From NCBI GenBank assembly GCA_025331125.1, contig JAOALB010000045.1:248001-312000 (forward strand): a stretch of DNA of 64,000 nt, in the 5' to 3' direction. This DNA is from Mycogone perniciosa (taxonomy: Eukaryota; Ascomycota; Sordariomycetes; Hypocreales; Hypocreaceae). The notes beneath the pieces are model-generated. The model made no database searches and was not told the origin of the DNA. It worked only from the letters and a program-made list of their open reading frames with translations. Positions 57,448 through 64,000 of this stretch are shown piece after piece. Position numbers and translations under genes: made by a program. The first letter of the stretch is position 1. The number at the start of each line of letters is the position of its first letter.

Positions 57448-60400
57448 ATGCCTTCTCCAAACACTTCATCTGGTGATGATAATGTATCGCCCGACCCCGC
57501 GACCCCTTTGAAAACTCCAGCTGCCAAGAACGACGACAATGCGACGAGCGCAACGACAACGCCTGCGGGCGCCAAAAAGCCTCTTGGCGAGACCCCAAAG
57601 TCTGCCCCGGCAACGATTACAGAGGCTCGCCCGCGGCCCAACTCCAAGAAACCAGAGCCTAGCTTGCTTACCGACTTCCTTCTGGGACGGCCTTCCCCAG
57701 CACGACTAGCAGCAGAGCGCAAACGCCGCCAGAGTGTCGAGGCCGTCAAGACTGAGCTTCGCAATGAGATGAGACAAACCCAGGTGCGGAAGCTTCAACC
57801 GCCAGGTGGTGTAAGGGACCGAGTCAAGGCATGGCAGAAGGCCAATGCCGTAGCAATGGTGGCAGCCAACCCTGACGAAGTAGCGTCAGAGCCAACGGAG
57901 CTGGCTTTCGCTGGGGAAGAGCTGGATAGCGTGACCGAAGAAGACCGGGTACGCATCAAGTTAAGACAAAAGAAGAGGACCACGCCGAAGACGAAGCCGA
58001 TCATTCAGAAAATGGAGACAGAAGCCTCGAGCGCAACGGACAACAAAGAGCTCCCAAAACCTCCTAAGAAGAGAATCGTTAGCGACGATCATTGGGTGAA
58101 ATCTAAAGTTAGAAAGGCTTCGGTGAGAAAAGTGTCGCCCAGGCCTAGGAAGCCATCCAACCAGACCCGAATACCTAACGGCTATGTGTTTCGGGCGACG
58201 CCAAACCCTTCCGCTGCAAGTAAGGTCAAGGCCTGGGCTGAACAGGTCGAGCTACCGGAACACCCGATACGGAGTCGCCAGTCATCAAGCGATTCCAGAG
58301 ATTCTAGGGGTTCTAGAGATTCTAGGAATTCTAGCGATTCCAGAGACTCCAGAGACTCCAGAGACTCCAGGGATTCTGGAGATTCTAGAAATACACAAAC
58401 TGAGTTGACCGGTGACAAAGGAGAGACAGAAAGTCAAGCCACAACAAGACAACCTCTGAAGCCGAGGTTGGATGATAATGATGGGATTCGAGTACGACCA
58501 ATACGCAAAAAGAAATCTGACAACGACGGCATAAGAGTTGGCTCTAGAAAATCATCGGCGAAGGATCAAGATGACGGAATCAGGGTGCGAGCAGTAAGTG
58601 GTGAAACCGGAACTGAACCAACCACTCCACGGCCAGCTTCATCCTTAGCCCGACAAAGAAGCAAGGCTGGATCAACCACTCCGCGCAAGCACACAATACT
58701 CGACCTTATTAGGGCCGTGGAAGAAGCGACGCAATTGTCGATGAGTGACGAGGCAGATGAAGTGGATTCCTACATCGAAACTCCTAAACAGAATCCAAGA
58801 CCAAAATCCTGGTCTGGTGTGAAGCGGACGCCGACAAGACGCTCATCTGGTAAAGGCAAGCCTGCCGAGGTCGAGTCTCCACCCAGCAATGACGATTCAC
58901 ACCTGACCAGCACTCATATGCCAGAGTCAGATTTGGGTACAAGCCTGACAGGCAAGTCCTTGGCTGACATCCCAGGAGATATTCCATTTGGACACTCCGC
59001 ATTCAGCGAGCTTGATCTGCTCCTGCGAGGCCCGCCCAGGAGCAGGCCAAAGCGTCCCAAAAATGAGAAGGCGACCAACAGGGCAACCAGTTTGAAGGGC
59101 ATGCCTAATGTGTTAAAGAAGGTTGTGGAAGAGGGAAAGAAGATCATTCAAGATATGAATGAGCCGCCGAGGCATGCTGTTCCGAACAATCCTCCTAGCA
59201 TTGAGAAATGGCTCAACAATACGGTCGAACCGTTCGCCGAGTCATCAAGAACGGAATCACCCACATCCCCGTCTGCTGAGAATAAGCATGCCGAAAAGGA
59301 GCCAAGATCAGAGGCTACGCCTCGAAGAAAATCTTCACAAGAGACGAAGAGCTCAGTACTCTCTGCTTCCAACGTCACTTCCAATGTCACATCTAGCATG
59401 GACACGGCCACAACAGATGACACAAGCCAAACAATCACAGACAGTGCCAAATCAACTCCCAAATCAACCCCTAAGGCGAAGGACACATCAAAGAAGACCA
59501 ACACGCCACCGTCCTCGGGCCTCAGGAGAAGCCGAGCAACAAGGAATTCCGCAGGCCCATCTAAGCCGGGCGGAAAACTCCTGGGCGTGTTAAAGGAGGC
59601 TTTCCAAGGAGCCTCTGCTGGGCTCTCACAACCCATCAGGAGCTATCAAAGTCACGAGGAACGCAGGTTTGAGTGGGATGATGAACTGGAGTCAGGGTAC
59701 ATGGATTCACAGTACATGCAATCGAACTCGGACCTAAGCAGTTGGGCCACTACTGAAACTCATTCGAGCCTTACTCACTCCAGCGCCGACAGAGACTCAT
59801 CCGTTCGTATGGCAAAGTCAACTTCGCAAATGGCTGGCCCACGCATGCGACCGCCTACGAATGGGAAGCACGAGCTCTCGACAATTCTATCCGAAGAGGA
59901 TTCTAGTTCAAGGGAATCGGATTTGACATCAGATGTGACACAATCTACTCTCACTCAGTCGACGGCGTTCACGAAGTCTAGTGGATCTACGAAAGCGCCT
60001 CAACGCCAAGGTTCCGGACTGAAGAGGAGACTGACCCGCCACTCAGATTTGGTGTCGGTGCTCTCGTTACCAGATGACACGAATGTGCCAGAGAGAATTA
60101 AGAGCAACAGATCGCGACCAAGTTTACGCAAGACCCGAGGCGGATCTGGAGATGTCACGGCTGATGACTTATTGAAAGAATTTGCCGACGATGAAAATTT
60201 ATACCAGAGAGAGCTCAAGACCCTAGTCGATGGTGTACTGCCGGTGCTACTTTCACACGTCGTCAACGACATCACCGCCTCGGAGCTCTTTGGACCGGCT
60301 TCTAGTAGACAACGAATCGATGACGCATCAAAATCCGTTGTGAATATGGGCCTTGCTCTTGAGAAGCTCAAGAATGCACATAACAAGGCGCCTCTTACAG

Positions 60401-63186
60401 ATATTCGGCGGTTGGCTCACTGGGCTCCTGGAGTTGTCCCAATATATCACAGCTACCTCAGCGCATGGCGGCTGGGCTTCCAGGATTTGATAGTCAACCT
60501 CGCTCCACGGGGAGATGAACTCGACGAAGAGGATTCACTCCTCGATGCATTGCCCAGAAACGAAAGCGGCGATGTCATCAATGACCAGGGGGAACGTGTG
60601 GCCGTATCCTATCTCCTGAAGCGGCCCCTTATCCGTGTAAAACAGATGACCAGGCTCATCCAATGCGTGGACTCCATCATCGACTCTAGCGATACGAACG
60701 AATTGGTCGGGGACTTTGAAGTCCTTCAAGAAAAGGCTCGTCGTCGAAATAAAGAAGAAGTTGCGAGGTTGATCGACGAAGAAGCCATCAATACCGATAC
60801 TACCAGGGCTCGAGAATTAAGGACGCTTGGCGCAATAAGGTCTATTACCATCGACCCCAACCGCCAAGTCAGCGCCAAAGATCTCTTTTCATTGGACCTT
60901 ACTCACTCTAATGGCCAGAGGTTAGAGTGTCAAGTAGAGTTGGTTCATCGAGACAACCGGAGTCATCCAGAAGATGTGGGAGATCTATTAATTCGAGAAG
61001 TCGGAGACGGCCGCCGCTCGTACCTTCTATTCCCACCCATATCTATGTCTCTGGTCTCTGCCTGTGCCGGCGAGGGGGAATTTGAAATTGTTGTCACGAT
61101 TCGCGGCAATCATAACGGCAAGCCGTGGTATGAGCTGCTCAATCTGTCGGCGGATGATGAGGAGCAGATCCTGGACTGGCTCGATATCTTGCCCGCGTCT
61201 TCCTTGCTAGTTAGGGAATCTGAGCCCAGCGTATTTGGCGAATCTGAAATTTCTGATGGTGAGCTTGCATCTCCCGGCAGGTTGGTTGACGTTCCCGTTG
61301 GAGTACAAAGCATGATAGGCGGATCATCTCGATCAGAAACCCCTGAGCCCACTTCTCCGAGTAGTCCTCCATCACCTCCTAGCCCTTCACGGCCTCCGCC
61401 TCCACCCCCAGCTTATGAGAGAGAGAAAACTCCAACTCAAGAAGACTACAACTCAAAAGATCAAGAAGACAAGAACCGACCTTTGAAGGAGGGCATGAGG
61501 CCTGATCCCGCTGCTCTGACGCGACCCTCTGTTGCTCTGCAATACGGAGAGACCGGCGCACCTCCTCGTCCCCCAATTCATCGAACTCTTAGCCCAAGCC
61601 CTCAACAAATAGCAAAGTCTCAATCTCAGTCTCAGTCTTTCCTAAAACCGCCAATTGATCTCCATGGAGGCCTTAAGCGTCGGGGTTCATCCCCCTTGAA
61701 GCATGAGTACTTGCCGTCAGACGTCTCGTCTGCATCAGAATTGTCTTCTGCTGTATCCTCGATAGTGGCGGATGAAGAGGAGGGAGACGAAGAGGAGGAA
61801 GTGTCAGAGGATGAATCAGTGTCCGATACTGAGTCATCCGATGATGAGATCGAGAGTCTGGATATACCCCAAACCGAGCTCGGTTTCAGCATTAGGAGAG
61901 AAGCGCCTCCACCATATTCCAATAGGGACTCTCTGATTCCTGAATCGGAATGCAGCCTCACACCCTCCAATTCTGCTTCTCAGGCTGGTCTTCATGGACA
62001 CAAGACACCACCTGAGGAACGTGAGGAAGCCCCTACTAGGTACTTGGCAGTCATTTCAAGATGGTCTGATAAGGGTGCCTGGAAAGACATCTACCCAGAC
62101 CATTGTTCCATCGTTGTTACGGATGGTCTCATTGAAGCATATGCTCTCCAAAATGGCAGCGAATTGCAGAGTGGCGATAAGCCTCTGCTAGCTCTAGATC
62201 TTACTCCTCTCGTTTTAATGAGGCAAAGCACTGCCGTTGATCTCGAAATCCGATCATCCGTTCAGCCCCATTGTAAGTTGGCCCCCGTTTTTGGAGGAGG
62301 CAACTTTCGATTCCGATGCCTCAAGGGACCAGACTGCTATAACCTTTACATGTCTGTCCACCACGCTCGCCTCAACAACCAAAAGTTCATCCAGCTTGAG
62401 AACGAAGCAAGATTCCAAAGCTTTGGCGAGAGACAGCCCCCTGCTGAGAATGATGGAGATACTAGCAGCCGGCGTCGAAGCTGGTTTGGTAGGAAGAACA
62501 GCTACCGCAGTTCCGTACGAGCACCTTCACAGTCCCATGATGGTGCCAGCACAACGCCATCATCTACCCCGTCAGCATCTAGCTTCCTCAAGAAGCTCAC
62601 TCTTGTCGGTAATCTTTCGTTCAACTTGGCCCGGTCATCGATCGACAAGCCCAACCAATATGGTGGCGGGGACAATAGTCTTTACACGTCTGGTTCTTCT
62701 TCTGGTTACAGAACTCCTCGATCCCCGTCCATCAGCGTCGAGAACAGCGCTCAAATGTCCACCAACTTTGGAACTGAAAACATGCGCATTAGATTGCACC
62801 TTCTTGTCTCTCCGACCAAATGGGAAGATTATGGCAATTGTAGTCTGCAGATCCGGCGACCACCTCCCGGATGGCATCAAGCACTCCGAGCCGACCATGG
62901 ACTTGAGAAGAGAGTTACAGTCACGACAACGCCAAAGAAGAGCTCGCAACAGCCTATCATGGTGCTGGATGCCGTCTTGGGAAGCGGTTGCTTTTCGCCC
63001 ATGGGCAGCCGAGGTATTGTTTGTGGAATTTGGGAAGAAGTCAAGAACAGCGATGGCGTCGTGGGCATGGTACCGGCGAATGGAGCTACTGGAGGAAACA
63101 TCAAGAAGTGGTGCTTCCAATTCTCGAGCGTGGCTGAGGCCAGCTGGGTGTTGCGACTTGTTCACCAAGAGGTTGTCAGAGCCTAA
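57448..63186 (+). CDS. Large DH/PH-like scaffold protein (1912 aa)
   Basis: Intronless 1912-residue gene from the ATG at 57448. The first 900 residues are Ser/Thr/Lys-rich and disordered, with an S-R-D/G/N repeat near residues 282-315. Residues about 905-1110 (DLLKEFADDENLYQRELKTL, then helical sequence with LAHWAPGVVPIYHSYL) resemble a Dbl-homology (RhoGEF) helical domain. A PH-like beta domain follows at about 1120-1250 (FSLDLTHSNGQRLECQVELV, ending ILDWLDIL). After a Pro/Ser-rich linker and an acidic block, a second PH-like module starts near 1529 (RYLAVISRWSDKGAWKDIYP). Relatives have, as I recall, been labelled SRm160/300 splicing coactivator, probably only because of the Ser/Arg repeats. 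A role in GTPase or polarity signalling is inferred from the DH/PH-like order; exchange activity is unproven. Confidence 0.85.
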   Translation: MPSPNTSSGDDNVSPDPATPLKTPAAKNDDNATSATTTPAGAKKPLGETPKSAPATITEARPRPNSKKPEPSLLTDFLLGRPSPARLAAERKRRQSVEAVKTELRNEMRQTQVRKLQPPGGVRDRVKAWQKANAVAMVAANPDEVASEPTELAFAGEELDSVTEEDRVRIKLRQKKRTTPKTKPIIQKMETEASSATDNKELPKPPKKRIVSDDHWVKSKVRKASVRKVSPRPRKPSNQTRIPNGYVFRATPNPSAASKVKAWAEQVELPEHPIRSRQSSSDSRDSRGSRDSRNSSDSRDSRDSRDSRDSGDSRNTQTELTGDKGETESQATTRQPLKPRLDDNDGIRVRPIRKKKSDNDGIRVGSRKSSAKDQDDGIRVRAVSGETGTEPTTPRPASSLARQRSKAGSTTPRKHTILDLIRAVEEATQLSMSDEADEVDSYIETPKQNPRPKSWSGVKRTPTRRSSGKGKPAEVESPPSNDDSHLTSTHMPESDLGTSLTGKSLADIPGDIPFGHSAFSELDLLLRGPPRSRPKRPKNEKATNRATSLKGMPNVLKKVVEEGKKIIQDMNEPPRHAVPNNPPSIEKWLNNTVEPFAESSRTESPTSPSAENKHAEKEPRSEATPRRKSSQETKSSVLSASNVTSNVTSSMDTATTDDTSQTITDSAKSTPKSTPKAKDTSKKTNTPPSSGLRRSRATRNSAGPSKPGGKLLGVLKEAFQGASAGLSQPIRSYQSHEERRFEWDDELESGYMDSQYMQSNSDLSSWATTETHSSLTHSSADRDSSVRMAKSTSQMAGPRMRPPTNGKHELSTILSEEDSSSRESDLTSDVTQSTLTQSTAFTKSSGSTKAPQRQGSGLKRRLTRHSDLVSVLSLPDDTNVPERIKSNRSRPSLRKTRGGSGDVTADDLLKEFADDENLYQRELKTLVDGVLPVLLSHVVNDITASELFGPASSRQRIDDASKSVVNMGLALEKLKNAHNKAPLTDIRRLAHWAPGVVPIYHSYLSAWRLGFQDLIVNLAPRGDELDEEDSLLDALPRNESGDVINDQGERVAVSYLLKRPLIRVKQMTRLIQCVDSIIDSSDTNELVGDFEVLQEKARRRNKEEVARLIDEEAINTDTTRARELRTLGAIRSITIDPNRQVSAKDLFSLDLTHSNGQRLECQVELVHRDNRSHPEDVGDLLIREVGDGRRSYLLFPPISMSLVSACAGEGEFEIVVTIRGNHNGKPWYELLNLSADDEEQILDWLDILPASSLLVRESEPSVFGESEISDGELASPGRLVDVPVGVQSMIGGSSRSETPEPTSPSSPPSPPSPSRPPPPPPAYEREKTPTQEDYNSKDQEDKNRPLKEGMRPDPAALTRPSVALQYGETGAPPRPPIHRTLSPSPQQIAKSQSQSQSFLKPPIDLHGGLKRRGSSPLKHEYLPSDVSSASELSSAVSSIVADEEEGDEEEEVSEDESVSDTESSDDEIESLDIPQTELGFSIRREAPPPYSNRDSLIPESECSLTPSNSASQAGLHGHKTPPEEREEAPTRYLAVISRWSDKGAWKDIYPDHCSIVVTDGLIEAYALQNGSELQSGDKPLLALDLTPLVLMRQSTAVDLEIRSSVQPHCKLAPVFGGGNFRFRCLKGPDCYNLYMSVHHARLNNQKFIQLENEARFQSFGERQPPAENDGDTSSRRRSWFGRKNSYRSSVRAPSQSHDGASTTPSSTPSASSFLKKLTLVGNLSFNLARSSIDKPNQYGGGDNSLYTSGSSSGYRTPRSPSISVENSAQMSTNFGTENMRIRLHLLVSPTKWEDYGNCSLQIRRPPPGWHQALRADHGLEKRVTVTTTPKKSSQQPIMVLDAVLGSGCFSPMGSRGIVCGIWEEVKNSDGVVGMVPANGATGGNIKKWCFQFSSVAEASWVLRLVHQEVVRA
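58291..58392 (+). repeat. In-frame Ser-Arg-Asp minisatellite
   Basis: Within the scaffold gene, about eleven imperfect 9-bp units (gattccaga/gactccaga/gattctagg) encode Asp-Ser-Arg triplets with Gly or Asn variants. Synonymous TCC/TCT and AGA/AGG differences between units show some age, while three adjacent gactccaga units are identical, which suggests recent slippage. Confidence 0.85.
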
Positions 63187-63774
63187 GCACTCTGACAACG
63201 ACTACCGATGGACTGCCCCGCGATTCACAGGGGCTGTTCATTTTCCCCTTTGCCTTATTGTTGTTTGCTGAGGGGGCCCAGAAAGGGCTGATTGGTTATT
63301 TAGTTTATTGCTTGCTGTGTTTGTGTCTTTTGCTGAAAGCATACATAATTGTATTGCCGTGGCTACATTATATCCCCTGTTTCGCAACGAAGCGAGAAGT
63401 TGTATACCCGTATATACGAGGATCTTGGTATTTAGAAGGAATAGGCGTCAGAAATGGGTGGATGGGCGGCGAGAGTTGAGATGGGCGATATTGCTTGCTG
63501 GAGTTGTCGAAGCGTTGTCGAGCAGTGAATGCTCTTGGGATGGGATGTGAATGAGACAGTAGTACTCAATAAAATATATCAATAAGACCCATCTAAAATG
63601 CATGACCCCGTTTCTATGAAATTCGCGATTACCATTAATAATACTACGGAGTACGTTGTATCTCACTGCCCGACGATATCTTGAAGCAAATCGTAACTCA
63701 GATGTTGTCCCAATTTAGGGTTCAGGGTAGAGATAGACTCCGTGAGACTCGGACTTGATCAACAACTACCTGTC
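63187..63774. other. Scaffold gene 3' flank
   Basis: About 590 bp holding the 3' untranslated region of the scaffold gene, an AATAAAATATA stretch near 63568 that could act as a polyadenylation signal region, and one TACGGAGTA-type motif at 63645-63653. No gene seen. Confidence 0.5.
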
Positions 63775-63933
63775 CTACTCTATGGTTTCCATCTCCATCT
63801 CTTGATAATCCATGATTTGCCATAATCTGCCATCCCTGTCAACAAGTCTCCCATACTGGTGAGCCTGATATCCAGCCTCACAGACAGTAGGATTCAAGCC
63901 CCATGGCATTTCGAAGACGTTGCTTTCTAACCC
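63775..63933 (-). CDS. Possible last exon of a truncated gene
   Basis: On the reverse strand an open frame runs to TAG at 63775 and reads, in part, NVFEMPWGLNPTVCEAGYQA and HQYGRLVDRDGRLWQIMDYQ, a mix of residues that looks coding. A TTTAG acceptor at 63934-63938 would start the exon; an in-frame stop lies just upstream, so a splice is needed, or translation could begin at the internal ATG. The remaining gene would lie outside the window. I recognise no family. Confidence 0.4.
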   Translation of the reverse strand, partial: GLESNVFEMPWGLNPTVCEAGYQAHQYGRLVDRDGRLWQIMDYQEMEMETIE

Positions 63934-64000
63934 CTAAACCAGCGTTTCTTGGTATCTCCAGGGCTTCCAGAATCGTATTAACAGAAGAAACTGCACCGAT

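Noticed and set aside
59148..59636. 162-codon reverse open frame inside the scaffold gene
   Set aside because: Antisense shadow of a Ser/Thr-rich coding region.
1..64000. CRISPR array or prokaryotic operon
   Set aside because: No regularly spaced direct repeats with unique spacers; the genes have spliceosomal introns and the window is eukaryotic.

Overview
The window reads as nuclear DNA of a filamentous ascomycete (Pezizomycotina, most likely Eurotiomycetes). Supporting signs are short GT-AG introns of about 50-60 nt with CTAAC/CTGAC-type branch sites, gene families typical of that group (DUF6590, Ssh4/Ear1 SPRY adaptor, cAMP-receptor-like GPCR, NACHT-WD40 NLR), a tRNA-Glu with a short anticodon-loop intron, and AT/CT-rich spacers full of microsatellites. 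The species is not determined. Genes are unlinked housekeeping or conserved fungal genes rather than an operon or an evident metabolite cluster.

Layout. 1-6.4 kb: no supportable gene. 6.4-9.4 kb (-): transportin/Kap104. 10.75-11.27 kb (-): PAC4-like proteasome assembly chaperone, sharing a 327-bp divergent promoter with a carnosine N-methyltransferase-like gene (11.6-13.1 kb, +), which converges on a short-chain dehydrogenase ending in the peroxisomal signal SKL (13.35-14.29 kb, -). 15.36-17.23 kb (-): a DUF6590 gene in ten small exons. 18.95-21.45 kb (+): an intronless 833-residue coiled-coil protein. 23.98-25.97 kb (+): the decayed remains of a cytosolic isoleucyl-tRNA synthetase gene with traces of its introns. 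28.1-29.5 kb (+): a seven-helix cAMP-receptor-like GPCR. 32.74-34.43 kb (-): Ssh4/Ear1-type SPRY membrane adaptor. 36.43-37.58 kb (-): single-pass membrane protein. 38.38-40.46 kb (-): a broken NACHT-WD40 NLR gene. 42.41-44.37 kb (-): proline-rich/charged protein. 44.4-50.2 kb: long spacer. 50.18-51.25 kb (-): membrane-anchored endonuclease/exonuclease/phosphatase protein. 53.81-54.56 kb (+): small acidic protein with a possible PP1-docking motif. 54.87-54.96 kb (-): tRNA-Glu(CTC). 57.45-63.19 kb (+): 1912-residue DH/PH-like scaffold. The right edge may hold the last exon of another minus-strand gene.

Most unusual points: the isoleucyl-tRNA synthetase relic; the NLR pseudogene, in which two of four lesions are single-base losses in T runs; and a 9-bp motif (TACGGAGTA/TACTCCGTA) that I count 24 times, always outside coding sequence, against about 0.5 expected by chance. 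I found no CRISPR array, no rRNA and no intact transposon. All calls come from reading the sequence; no database search was run.
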